Positions 8,492-17,417 of a stretch of 18,238 bases of DNA are shown piece after piece. Origin of the DNA: Desulfuromonas sp. (GTDB taxonomy: Bacteria > Desulfobacterota > Desulfuromonadia > Desulfuromonadales > SZUA-401); assembly GCA_002869605.1 (NCBI GenBank), contig PKUI01000116.1, forward strand, positions 1-18,238. The letters are read 5' to 3'. Numbering within the stretch: position 1 is the first letter of the stretch; every line of letters starts with the position of its first letter. The position numbers and the translations under genes were made by a program. Below the pieces are notes generated by a model. It did no database searches. It saw only the letters and a list, made by a program, of their open reading frames with translations, and was not told the DNA's origin.

Positions 8492-9245
8492 AACGGTCCT
8501 CTTCCATCGGTTGGTCTTCGGGGCCACTGTCTTCGCGCGGGTAAAGCCAAATCGCCTCGTACTGGCGATTCTGCATCAACTGCACCAGGCGCATCTTGAC
8601 CAGTTCGAGCATGGCGAGAAAGGTAACCACCACCTCGTGGCGATCCGGCTTCTCAGCAAACATGTCACGGAAGGTCACACCGCCCCGTTCCTGCAAGGTT
8701 GTCAGGATGGTATTGATACGATCGGTGATCGAAAGCCGCTCCATGTCGACCTCGTGTACCGCATCGTCGGCACACTCGGCCAACACCAGCTTGAACGCCT
8801 CGACCAAATCGAACAGCCCGACGACCTCGAAGCCGGCATCCTCGACGCGTTCGAACTCCGGATCGTTGCCGCCACGCGCAAACTGGTCACGTCCGAGCAG
8901 CGGTCGTGCAGCAAGATTTTCAGCGGCTTCCTTGTACTTCTTGTATTCGAGCAGCCTGCGCACCAACTCGGCACGCGGGTCCTCTTCCTCATCCTCGGTC
9001 TCTTCCTCCTCCTCGCTGGGAGGCAACAGCAGACGCGATTTGATCTGCAACAGGGTCGCGGCCATGACCAGAAACTCTCCTGCGACATCCAGGTTGAGGT
9101 TCTTCATAGCGTCGAGGGTGGCGAGGTACTGCTCGGTAATCTGAGAAATCTGTATATCCCAGATATCCATCTCATTCTTCTTGATCAGGTGCAGCAGCAG
9201 ATCAAGGGGGCCCTCGAACTGTTCGAGCTTGATGTCATAGCCCAT
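8478..9245 (-). CDS. scpA: Segregation and condensation protein A (kleisin)
   Basis: The kleisin subunit that bridges SMC heads with ScpB in bacterial condensin. It has 255 residues, starting at an ATG four bases after the stop of the M50 protease gene. The N-terminal SMC-neck-binding region is clear (FEGPLDLLLHLIKKNEMDIWDI), as is the C-terminal winged helix (about 200-245) ending near AIWLYPRED. A run of Glu/Asp residues (EEEEETEDEEED, about 79-90) forms an acidic linker between the N-terminal helical domain and the middle part. The gene belongs to the protease-scpA-scpB-rluB-pgi series. Confidence 0.96.
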
Positions 9246-9249
9246 ACGC

Positions 9250-9936
9250 CTACCCTGCGAACAACAGGTCGCGGACCATCAGCACCTGCTGAAAATCACT
9301 GCCGGACATCAGAGCCAGCAGTGTCATCACGATCGGCGAGATCACGGTTCGCCATAAGGGGGTGAAAAAAACCAGAAAGATCACCAACAGCAACCCGAAT
9401 GGCTCGAGACGGATCAGAACCGCGGAGAATTTTTCCGGCAACATCCCGGTCAGCACCTTGCCCCCATCGAGAGGGGGCAGCGGCAACAGGTTGAAAACCC
9501 CGAGGATCACGTTGATGAAGAGGCTGAAGGCGGCCATCATTTTCAGCGGCACCAATACCACCGCCCCGACCGCCGCCGACTCGGCCACCAACCCGTCGAC
9601 CCAGCCCAGCCCACGGAGCAGCAGCGCCGAAAACAGCGCCAATAGCAGATTGGCGAGCGGGCCGGCCAGGGAAACCCAGATCATGTCGGTCCGCGGAGCC
9701 CGCAGATTGTTGGCGTTTACCGGTACTGGGCGTGCCCAGCCGAAACCGAAAAAAAACACCGCCAGGGTCCCGATCGGGTCGAGGTGCTTCAACGGATTCA
9801 GCGTCAGGCGCCCAAGCAGTCGCGCCGTCGGGTCACCGAGCTTGTCGGCAGCCAGGCCGTGGGCCAGCTCGTGGGCGGTGATCGCCAGAAGGCCCGGCAC
9901 CAGCATAATGGAAATCTGTGTAATCAGGTGATTCAT
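9250..9936 (-). CDS. M50-family site-2-type intramembrane metalloprotease
   Basis: A 228-residue polytopic membrane protein. The zinc motif HELAH is at 22-26 in the first membrane segment and the second metal-ligand motif NLLPLPPLDGGK is at 149-160, with D157 the expected ligand; both are diagnostic of peptidase M50. Hydrophobic segments lie near 8-26, 56-67, 85-108, 122-153 and 180-200. It belongs to the compact M50 group lacking PDZ domains and is therefore not RseP. The substrate is unknown. Its gene is adjacent to scpA, an arrangement common in this lineage without an established functional link. It has its own predicted promoter at 9971-9999. The Shine-Dalgarno is weak or distant: GGGGAG lies about 14 bases before the ATG. 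Confidence 0.92.
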   Translation of the reverse strand: MNHLITQISIMLVPGLLAITAHELAHGLAADKLGDPTARLLGRLTLNPLKHLDPIGTLAVFFFGFGWARPVPVNANNLRAPRTDMIWVSLAGPLANLLLALFSALLLRGLGWVDGLVAESAAVGAVVLVPLKMMAAFSLFINVILGVFNLLPLPPLDGGKVLTGMLPEKFSAVLIRLEPFGLLLVIFLVFFTPLWRTVISPIVMTLLALMSGSDFQQVLMVRDLLFAG

Positions 9937-9970
9937 TACCGCAAAAAGCTCTCCCCTAAGACATCAGGAA

Positions 9971-9999
9971 TTTTTAGCAGAAGCAACCGGGCAAGTCAA
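9971..9999 (-). promoter_or_regulatory. Predicted promoter for the M50-scpA-scpB genes
   Basis: On the minus strand TTGACT (9999-9994) and TAAAAA (9976-9971) are separated by exactly 17 bases, with five of six and four of six consensus matches. The expected start site is about 28 bases before the protease ATG. The surrounding 110-base intergenic region is A+T-rich and holds no other recognisable element. Confidence 0.6.
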
Positions 10000-10046
10000 C
10001 GCCGAAACAAACAGAAAAAACCATGAGATAACGAATATTTATAGCA

Positions 10047-12686
10047 TCAAGAATGATCTGCGAGCGCCTGCTCGACCCAGCGCTGCTCCTCGGCACGGCC
10101 GCGCAGCTGGCCATCGAGGGTCAGGCGTCGCAACTCGGTGAGGAACTCCCGAATGCGTGGCCCCCGCGGGACCCCCAGGGCGATCAGGTCGTCACCGCTC
10201 AACTGGACCGTAACCTGCCTCAAACTAGTGATAAAATGGGAAATCCAGCGCCGCACCTCCTCACGTGTCGTCGCCGCCATCAGATACAGCAGAACCTCCT
10301 CGCTGAAGGGCGCGAGCCAGGAATGGATCGTGCTGTCCGCGGGCTGCTCCTTGCCGGCCCGCCAATGCATCCCTTTAAGTGTTTCTCGCGCCGCGCTCCG
10401 CTCATCGCGCAGGATCGAGCGATAACGCCGCGGCACCTGGAGCCGCCCGCAGGTGTCGGCGACAGCCTCATCGGCAAGCCCGTGCAGCAGGCACAGGGCA
10501 TAGACCAGCCAGCGCTGACAGGTCGACCCGAGGTAGAGCAGTTCGTGCCAGCTGACCGCCCTGTCGGCCTGTTCGAACACCTCTATGCTCCGCTCGTTGA
10601 GAGACAGCTCGGGGTGCAGACACTTGAGCAGATCGAGCTGCTGCATGCGACGGATCGCCTGCACCGGCTTGGCCTCGCGCAGCATGATCACCAGCTCGTT
10701 GTACAGCCGCGGCCCACCTACCTTGTCGAGAAACCCCATGCGCACCGCGCTTTTAAGCAGCTGCTCGGTTTGGCCGCCGAGACGGAATCCGAGACGTTGC
10801 TCAAAACGGACGGCGCGAAACATGCGGGTCGGATCCTCGACGAAACTCAGGTTGTGCAGCACCCTCACCGCGCCGTCGCGCAGGTCGCGTTGGGCGCCAA
10901 AAAAATCGAGCAGCTGCCCAAAATGAGGAGGGGTCAAGGCGATTGCCAGGGTGTTGATGGTAAAATCGCGGCGATACAGGTCGTGACGCACCGAGGCCTT
11001 TTCGACCGTCGGCAACTGCCCTGGCGCCTGGTAGTACTCGCGACGCGTCGAGGCGACATCGACCTTGAAGTCATCCGGAAAAACCAGCACCGCGGTACCG
11101 AACTTGTGGTGTGCCCGCACCCGGCAGCCGGCACGCTTGGCGTAGTGTTCGGCAAATGCGATCCCGTCCCCCTCGACCACGATGTCGATGTCGAAATTGG
11201 TACCACGCAGCAGCAGATCGCGCACGAAACCACCGACCACGTAGATCTTGCTCCCCTGTTCTCTGGCGACCTCGCCCATCTCGCCGAACATATCCAGCAC
11301 CCGCTGCGGCAGCCGCTCGCGCATCAGCGAGGTAATCTGCTTACGCCGCAGGTTCGGCTCTCCGGCGCGCCCTCCGTAGGGCAAGGTGTGGCGTCGGTCG
11401 CGCACGATATGGCGTAACAGGTCGGTGCGGGTCACCACACCGATCAGTTCACCGTCATCGTCGACCACCGGAACCAGACGCTGTTGCCCGTCCACCAGAA
11501 TATCCTGAACCTCGTCAAGGCCACACTCCGGGCCGACGGTCTGGATGTCACTCTGCATGTATTCGCTAAGTGCCACCTCGGCGAGCCCGTGATGCGCAGC
11601 GCGCTCTGCCACCTGGCGGGTCAAAATGCCGACCAGACGCTCATCCTCCAACACCGGTGCGGCGTTGATCTGGTAGCGGGTCAAAAAGGCCTGTGCCGCG
11701 CCGACGGTCTCCTCCACAGAGAGCGTTTTGACCGGACTCGACATCAGGTGAGCGGCGTCACGCACACTCTCGACGTAGCGTTCGAGCACAGCCGGCAGCC
11801 TCTCGAGCAGTTCCACCAGGGTCATGTCACGCACCGTACCCGAGGCAGCAAAGGCATGCCCACCGCCGCCAAACTCACCGAGAATCTCGCCAACGTGGAC
11901 CTCCGGAAGACGCGAGCGGGCGACCATAAAGATCCGATCGTCCATGCGTACCGCCACGATCAGTACATCGAGATGCTCCATGTCACGCAGCTTGTGCGCC
12001 AGCATCGCCAGGTCGGGGACATAGCGCTCGCGCGAGGCGTGAGCAATACAGACCTCAACCCCCCGGACCGGCAGGTAGATACGCGTCTTGATCAGATCGT
12101 TGAGCAAAGACACCTGCGCGGCGTTTAGTTCCTGGACCAGAAAATCACTGACAGTATTGAGGTTGGCACCATGCCGCAGCAGAAAGGCTGCAGCCAGAAA
12201 ATCATTTTCGGTGGTCGAAGAGAACGTCAAGCTGCCGGTATCTTCGTACAGGCCGAGCATCATGGCCGTCGCCTCCTCGGCAGTCGGTTCGAGGTTGCGC
12301 TCCATGAAGATATGGCTCAACACCGTCACTGTGGAACCGACCTGTTCGATCACCTCCAGCGAACCGCACAGGTCGGAAGCCCCTTCAGGGTGATGATCGT
12401 AGATATGCACATCCACGTCATCGCGCAGAGCGAGCTCCGCAAACGGTCCAATCCGCTCCGAATCACGGACATCGACCAGGATCAGGCGCGTCACCTCCTC
12501 GAGGTCGATCTCCTTGACACGCCGGATATCGAACGCATAGAGGGTACTCTGCACGAAGAACTGCCGCAGGGATCTCTCCTGGGCACCGGCGAAGATCATC
12601 ACCGCCTCCGGATAGAGCCGTTTGGCCGCAACCATCGCACCGAGACAGTCGAAGTCGGCGTTGATATGTGTGGTGATGACTTCCAT
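10047..12686 (-). CDS. DHH-CBS-tRNA nucleotidyltransferase fusion (CCA-adding/poly(A) polymerase family)
   Basis: An 879-residue multidomain protein. Residues 1-300 form a DHH/DHHA1 phosphoesterase module related to NrnA/RecJ: HINADFDCLG near 7-16, D72/D75, IYDHHPEG with D97-H98-H99, and GGGGHAFAASG at 273-283. Two CBS domains follow at about 311-370 and 374-432. From about 460 comes a class II nucleotidyltransferase: VGGFVRDLLL at 484-493, the catalytic DID at 499-501, then the RNA-binding region with EDPTRMFRAVRFEQRLGF. Proteins of this architecture act in tRNA 3'-CCA synthesis or repair; in some bacteria the work is split between CC-adding and A-adding enzymes, and the sequence alone does not show which applies here. 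The ATG at 12686 is preceded by GGTGGAG. A terminator ends only 17 bases upstream. The protein is cytosolic. Confidence 0.93.
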   Translation of the reverse strand: MEVITTHINADFDCLGAMVAAKRLYPEAVMIFAGAQERSLRQFFVQSTLYAFDIRRVKEIDLEEVTRLILVDVRDSERIGPFAELALRDDVDVHIYDHHPEGASDLCGSLEVIEQVGSTVTVLSHIFMERNLEPTAEEATAMMLGLYEDTGSLTFSSTTENDFLAAAFLLRHGANLNTVSDFLVQELNAAQVSLLNDLIKTRIYLPVRGVEVCIAHASRERYVPDLAMLAHKLRDMEHLDVLIVAVRMDDRIFMVARSRLPEVHVGEILGEFGGGGHAFAASGTVRDMTLVELLERLPAVLERYVESVRDAAHLMSSPVKTLSVEETVGAAQAFLTRYQINAAPVLEDERLVGILTRQVAERAAHHGLAEVALSEYMQSDIQTVGPECGLDEVQDILVDGQQRLVPVVDDDGELIGVVTRTDLLRHIVRDRRHTLPYGGRAGEPNLRRKQITSLMRERLPQRVLDMFGEMGEVAREQGSKIYVVGGFVRDLLLRGTNFDIDIVVEGDGIAFAEHYAKRAGCRVRAHHKFGTAVLVFPDDFKVDVASTRREYYQAPGQLPTVEKASVRHDLYRRDFTINTLAIALTPPHFGQLLDFFGAQRDLRDGAVRVLHNLSFVEDPTRMFRAVRFEQRLGFRLGGQTEQLLKSAVRMGFLDKVGGPRLYNELVIMLREAKPVQAIRRMQQLDLLKCLHPELSLNERSIEVFEQADRAVSWHELLYLGSTCQRWLVYALCLLHGLADEAVADTCGRLQVPRRYRSILRDERSAARETLKGMHWRAGKEQPADSTIHSWLAPFSEEVLLYLMAATTREEVRRWISHFITSLRQVTVQLSGDDLIALGVPRGPRIREFLTELRRLTLDGQLRGRAEEQRWVEQALADHS

Positions 12687-12703
12687 AGCTCCACCCGGAG
12701 ACC

Positions 12704-12729
12704 AAAAAGGGCGGGATGACCCGCCCTTT
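12704..12729 (-). terminator. Intrinsic terminator of the rimI-pyrK-pyrD operon
   Basis: A perfect 10-bp stem (12706-12715 with 12720-12729, 4-base loop, GGGCGGG core) is followed on the minus strand by five T residues (complement of 12704-12708). It lies 32 bases after the pyrD stop codon and 17 bases before the start of the next gene. Confidence 0.88.
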
Positions 12730-12761
12730 CAGTTTACCATCTCGACCCCGACATGGCGGGA

Positions 12762-13700
12762 TCAGACCTGCAGCGAGCCGATCAACTGCCGGATATCGGC
12801 AATCCGTTCCTCGATGCAGAACTGCTCGATCCCCTCGACGATCTTCAGCATGCAAGCCGGGTCGATGAAGTTCGCCGTGCCGACCTGTACCGCCGTGGCA
12901 CCGGCGATGAGGAATTCGAGAGCGTCGGCCGCTTCCATGATGCCACCGACGCCGATCACCGGCAGTTTGACGCTCTGCACCACCTGGTGGACCATGCGCA
13001 CCGCTACCGTGCGGATCGCCGGTCCCGAGAGCCCGCCGGTACGATTGGCGATACGTGGCTTGCGGCTGCGAATATCGATCGACATCCCGGTCAGGGTGTT
13101 GATACAGCAGATGACGTCGGCTCCGGCCTCTTCGACGGCCCGTGCGACCACGGTGATGTCGGTCACGTTGGGGGTCAGCTTAACAATCAGGGGGCGCTTG
13201 AAGGCCTTGCGCACCAACGTCACCACCTCGGCAGCAGCCTGCGGATCGGTACCGAAAACGATCCCCCCCTGCTTGACGTTGGGACAGGAAATGTTCAACT
13301 CGGCCGCCGCCACCTCCGGGATATCATTGAGACGCTGCGCTACTTCTCCGTACTCTTCGAGGGTGTTACCGAAGAAGTTGGCGATCACCGGGGTATTGAG
13401 TTGGCGAAAAAACGGTACCTTGTGCGCGGCGAAGGCCTCGATGCCAACGTTCTGCAGACCGATGGCGTTGAGCATGCCGCTGGTGGTTTCAGCGATACGC
13501 GGGGTCGGGTTGCCGGCCTTCGGCATAAGCGACAGCCCCTTGGTAACGATCGCACCGATTTTCTCTAGGTCGAGAAACGACGTGTATTCCTCGCCGTAGC
13601 CAAAGGTTCCCGACGCCGGCATCACCGGGTTGCGCAGCCGCATCCCGGCCAGTTCCACGGCCAGTTCCGGGCGTAATGGTTTCTGGTCTTGTCTGTTCAT
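12762..13700 (-). CDS. pyrD: Dihydroorotate dehydrogenase, class 1B catalytic subunit
   Basis: Oxidises dihydroorotate to orotate, the fourth step of pyrimidine synthesis; in class 1B enzymes electrons pass through PyrK to NAD+. The ATG at 13700 is chosen because its A is shared with the pyrK stop codon (TGATG), with GAGGGG just upstream; a GTG at 13709 is possible but less likely. Length is 312 residues, normal for the family. Seen: NPVMPASGTFGYGEEY near 24-39, NAIGLQNVG near 78-86, the active-site loop NISCPNVKQGG with C139 (Cys base is typical of class 1), KLTPNVTDI, and the FMN phosphate region GVGGIMEAADALEFL near 250-264 plus VQVGTANF. It is translationally coupled to pyrK, the electron-transfer partner. 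Confidence 0.97.
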   Translation of the reverse strand: MNRQDQKPLRPELAVELAGMRLRNPVMPASGTFGYGEEYTSFLDLEKIGAIVTKGLSLMPKAGNPTPRIAETTSGMLNAIGLQNVGIEAFAAHKVPFFRQLNTPVIANFFGNTLEEYGEVAQRLNDIPEVAAAELNISCPNVKQGGIVFGTDPQAAAEVVTLVRKAFKRPLIVKLTPNVTDITVVARAVEEAGADVICCINTLTGMSIDIRSRKPRIANRTGGLSGPAIRTVAVRMVHQVVQSVKLPVIGVGGIMEAADALEFLIAGATAVQVGTANFIDPACMLKIVEGIEQFCIEERIADIRQLIGSLQV

Positions 13701-14554
13701 CACTTGCACCCCTCACAACCGCTCTCGACCTTGTCGAGCAGCTGCCATTCCAGCTCCTGAGCGCGGAACACCGGCCCTTCCTTACAGGTACAGAGGTAGC
13801 GGGGAGCTGCATCGCTGTGTCCCTGCCCCTTGACCACGCACCCCAGGCAGGCACCGACGCCGCACGCCATCAACGCCTCGAGGGAGACCTGCAACGGCGT
13901 CTGGCGTGCAGTGCAGATCTTCTCCACCGCCTCGAGCATCGGCATCGGACCGCAGGCGAACACCTCGGCCGCAGGATACTTGTCGAGCTTGCGCTCCAGC
14001 ACCTGGGTAACGAATCCCTCCTCGCCGAGGCTACCATCGTCGGTGGAGACGTAGGTCTCGACCCCGAGCCGCTCAAACTCGGTGACCGCGAGAATGTCGT
14101 CACGTGTGCGCCCGCCCATCAACAGGCGCACCTTCCCCTGCTTCACCAGCTCTTCGGCGAGCTTGAACAGCGGCACCAGGCCGATGCCACCACCGACCAA
14201 AATCTTGTCGGCAGCAGGATCTCCAAGGTCAAAGCTGCTGCCGAGCGGAGCCATCATCTCGACCCGACTGCCCGGTTTGAGCTGGCGCATCATCTCGGTG
14301 CCCGAACCAACCACCTTGTAAACCAGTTCCAGGTATTCCTTGAGGGGAAGACCGTCGCAATCGGCCGGCAAAAAGCCGGTCCGAAAGATGCCAAAGGGTC
14401 TTCTGAGCAGCGGCGGCAGGTTGGCCTGCACCCGCAGCATCACAAATTGACCCGGCCGTGCCGCCGCACCGATCTCCGGGGCCAGTACGCGCATGCGGTA
14501 GTAGCCGGGCGAGATCTCGTCGTTCGTCAGCACGATCGTCTTGTAGTCACGCAT
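13700..14554 (-). CDS. pyrK: Dihydroorotate dehydrogenase electron transfer subunit
   Basis: The FAD and [2Fe-2S] subunit that passes electrons from PyrD to NAD+. It has 284 residues, with the ATG at 14554 preceded by GAGGAGAG. The FAD-binding RPGQFVML is at 33-40, the NAD-binding GGGIGLVPLF at 121-130 and VFACGPMPML near 198-207. The cluster cysteines are C231, C236, C239 and C255, in the C-x4-C-x2-C-x15-C spacing of PyrK, with an additional C257. Two more cysteines close the protein (SGCEGCK). It lies between rimI and pyrD, 20 bases after rimI, and overlaps pyrD by one base. Confidence 0.96.
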   Translation of the reverse strand: MRDYKTIVLTNDEISPGYYRMRVLAPEIGAAARPGQFVMLRVQANLPPLLRRPFGIFRTGFLPADCDGLPLKEYLELVYKVVGSGTEMMRQLKPGSRVEMMAPLGSSFDLGDPAADKILVGGGIGLVPLFKLAEELVKQGKVRLLMGGRTRDDILAVTEFERLGVETYVSTDDGSLGEEGFVTQVLERKLDKYPAAEVFACGPMPMLEAVEKICTARQTPLQVSLEALMACGVGACLGCVVKGQGHSDAAPRYLCTCKEGPVFRAQELEWQLLDKVESGCEGCK

Positions 14555-14574
14555 CGTGTTCTCTCTCCTCGTTC

Positions 14575-15042
14575 CTATTCAATCTGGTCGCCCGGCCCTT
14601 CAACCGGGGATCGTTCCATCAGCAGGGCATCTTCCCCGTCGGCGTAGTAACCACGCCGCACGCCACATTCTGTAAAACCGTAGCGACGGTAGAGGGCAAT
14701 CGCCCCCTGGTTTCCGCAACGCACCTCGAGCAACAGTCGCTGCATGCCTTTGCGACATGCGTACTCTAGCAGTTCTTCGAGCAGCGCGGAGGCCACCCCT
14801 TGCCGCCGTAGTGTGGGATCGGTCACGACATTCTGGATCTCGAGATCACCGGCCACCTCCCAGGCACACAGGTAACCCGCGACCCTGTCGTAACATTCGG
14901 CGACGGTCAGGCGGCTATGCGGCAGGGAAAGTTCGGCTTCAAACAGAGCCTGGCTCCACGGCGCGGGTTGCGCGACACGTTCAAGCTCGCAAACGCGAGG
15001 CAGATCGTCACGCGTCATCCCTCTCACCGGCAGTTTTTCCAC
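14575..15042 (-). CDS. rimI: Ribosomal protein S18-alanine N-acetyltransferase (GNAT family)
   Basis: RimI acetylates the N-terminus of ribosomal protein S18 and sometimes other proteins. A GTG start at 15042 is preferred, giving 155 residues: it has GGGGGAG immediately upstream and starts at the expected distance from the GNAT fold. An in-frame ATG at 15090 (171 residues) lies inside a predicted -10 element, so it would not be in that transcript. Seen: the acetyl-CoA loop LRRQGVASALL, where the last Gly of the usual R-x-x-G-x-G/A is Ala, and the RimI-typical EVRCGNQGAIALYRRYGF followed by GYYADGEDALLM. It is the first gene of the pyrKD operon; no functional link to pyrimidine synthesis is known to me. 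No tsaB partner gene is nearby. Confidence 0.88.
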   Translation of the reverse strand: MEKLPVRGMTRDDLPRVCELERVAQPAPWSQALFEAELSLPHSRLTVAECYDRVAGYLCAWEVAGDLEIQNVVTDPTLRRQGVASALLEELLEYACRKGMQRLLLEVRCGNQGAIALYRRYGFTECGVRRGYYADGEDALLMERSPVEGPGDQIE

Positions 15043-15088
15043 CTTTTCTCCCCCGCCTCGACATCCCTTCGGCCGCACAGCGGACAAC

Positions 15089-15117
15089 ATCTTAAGTCAC
15101 CCCATGCAGACTGTAAA
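15089..15117 (-). promoter_or_regulatory. Predicted promoter of the rimI-pyrK-pyrD operon
   Basis: On the minus strand TTTACA (15117-15112, five of six) and TAAGAT (15094-15089, four of six) are separated by 17 bases. Initiation near 15082 would give a leader of roughly 40 bases before the GTG start of rimI and would exclude the alternative ATG at 15090. Confidence 0.6.
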
Positions 15118-15137
15118 GGGCTAAGGGAAATCGGACA

Positions 15138-15166
15138 TTGACATGCCGTTCCGCATGTTTTAAAAA
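15138..15166 (+). promoter_or_regulatory. Predicted promoter of the purM operon
   Basis: A perfect TTGACA (15138-15143), an exact 17-base spacer and TAAAAA (15161-15166, four of six) predict a start near 15173, about 25 bases before the TTG start of purM. It diverges from the rimI promoter, the two -35 elements being about 20 bases apart. Confidence 0.7.
15141..15158. promoter_or_regulatory. Dyad in the purM promoter spacer, candidate operator
   Basis: ACATGC (15141-15146) and GCATGT (15153-15158) are perfect inverted repeats around a 6-base centre. The dyad overlaps the last three bases of the -35 and fills most of the spacer up to the -10, a classic position for a repressor. It does not resemble the E. 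coli PurR box. No regulator gene is visible in the window, so its role is inference. Confidence 0.4.
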
Positions 15167-15198
15167 TGGCAGCTTAATCATTCGTCTGGAGACGATCA

Positions 15199-16248
<1,050 letters not shown>

Positions 16249-16266
16249 GCGAGGCAGGAGAGTATC

Positions 16267-16923
16267 ATGGCAAAAAAATTGAAGCTCGGTGTCCTCGCCT
16301 CTGGCAGCGGCACCAACCTGCAGTCGATTATCGATGCCTGTGCGGCCGGCAATATCGACGCCGAGGTAACGTTGGTGATCAGCAACAACCCCGACGCCGG
16401 GGCCCTACAACGCGCCAGGGATGCGGGGCTGACCTACACCTGCATCAACCACCGCGACTTTTCGAGCCGCGAACAATTTGACCGCACCGTCGTCGGAGCC
16501 CTTCAGGACGCCGGAGTAGAACTGGTCTGCCTGGCCGGCTTCATGCGCCTGATCACCGAAGACTTCCTCGCCGCCTTCCCGGGACGGGTCATCAACATCC
16601 ACCCCGCCCTGCTGCCGGCCTTCCCCGGGCTCGACGTTCAGCGCAAGGCCATCGATTACGGTGCCCGCTTCAGCGGCTGTACCGTGCATTTCGTCGACAC
16701 AGGGGTCGATACCGGACCGGTGATTATTCAGGCCGTGGTGCCGATCCTCGACGACGATACACCCGACACCCTGGCGGCCAGGATCCTGCGCCAGGAGCAC
16801 CAGGTCTACCCGCGCGCCATCCAGCTGTTCGCCGAAGGACGCCTACATATCGAAGGACGTCGTGTCAGGGTCTCCGAAAGTGCCAGGGACGATGCCGCAT
16901 TGATCAACCCCCCTTTGGCCTAA
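16267..16923 (+). CDS. purN: Phosphoribosylglycinamide formyltransferase
   Basis: Transfers a formyl group from 10-formyltetrahydrofolate to GAR, the third step of purine synthesis. It has 218 residues from an ATG preceded by AGGAGA. Seen: phosphate-binding ASGSGTNLQSII near the N-terminus, LAGFMRLI, the catalytic NIHPALLPAFPG (Asn and His of the Asn-His-Asp triad) and HFVDTGVDTGPVI supplying the Asp. It starts 18 bases after purM, an arrangement also known from E. coli and many other bacteria. The C-terminus runs a little beyond the usual RVRV end. Confidence 0.97.
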   Translation: MAKKLKLGVLASGSGTNLQSIIDACAAGNIDAEVTLVISNNPDAGALQRARDAGLTYTCINHRDFSSREQFDRTVVGALQDAGVELVCLAGFMRLITEDFLAAFPGRVINIHPALLPAFPGLDVQRKAIDYGARFSGCTVHFVDTGVDTGPVIIQAVVPILDDDTPDTLAARILRQEHQVYPRAIQLFAEGRLHIEGRRVRVSESARDDAALINPPLA

Positions 16924-16940
16924 ACACTCCGGGGAAAACC

Positions 16941-17417
16941 ATGTCCGAACCGATTTTGGTCAGCGCCTGCCTGCTCGGCCTGCGCACGCGCTACGACGGC
17001 ACACAGCGTCTACACCCGGAAGTGACCCGCTTTCTGGAAACAGAAGGCTTGCTCCCGATCCCGGTCTGCCCGGAACAGCTCGCCGGCCTGCCGACCCCGC
17101 GACCCAGCGCCTTGTTCCACAGCGGAGACGGCGACACGCTGCTCGACGGCAACGGCGAACTCTGTGACACCTCGGGCAACGAACTCAACGAGCTATTCTT
17201 GCAGGGAGCAGAACAGGCCCTGTCAATTGCCCGGCTGACAGGCTGCAAACGCGCTTTACTGAAGGAGCGCAGTCCATCATGCGGCTGCCACCAGGTCTAT
17301 CGCGCCGGGAACCTGGTCTCCGGGCGGGGCGTCACCAGTGCCCTGCTGCAACGCAACGCCATTCGCGTTATCAGTGAAGAGGAACTTCAACCCCGTTCAA
17401 GTAAAGATCATGCATAG
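16941..17417 (+). CDS. DUF523 family protein (YbbK-like)
   Basis: A 158-residue small protein of the DUF523 family, whose biochemical role is not established to my knowledge. Conserved family features are visible: SACLLGLRTRYDG near 8-20, VCPEQLAGLPTPRPSA near 42-57, LKERSPSCGC near 106-115 and GRGVTSALLQRN near 128-139. The conserved cysteines (C10, C43 and two in SPSCGC) suggest a metal or redox role, but that is inference. It starts 17 bases after purN (SD GGGGA) and overlaps the next gene by 8 bases. No signal peptide or membrane segment is present. Confidence 0.9.
   Translation: MSEPILVSACLLGLRTRYDGTQRLHPEVTRFLETEGLLPIPVCPEQLAGLPTPRPSALFHSGDGDTLLDGNGELCDTSGNELNELFLQGAEQALSIARLTGCKRALLKERSPSCGCHQVYRAGNLVSGRGVTSALLQRNAIRVISEEELQPRSSKDHA

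Noticed and set aside
10053..11417. A 454-codon plus-strand frame opposite the nucleotidyltransferase gene
   Set aside because: The minus-strand product has clear DHH, CBS and nucleotidyltransferase motifs; the plus-strand frame has no recognisable domain or ribosome binding site.
13676..14647. A 323-codon plus-strand frame across pyrD, pyrK and rimI
   Set aside because: It spans the antisense of three well-identified genes, including their boundaries, and resembles no protein.
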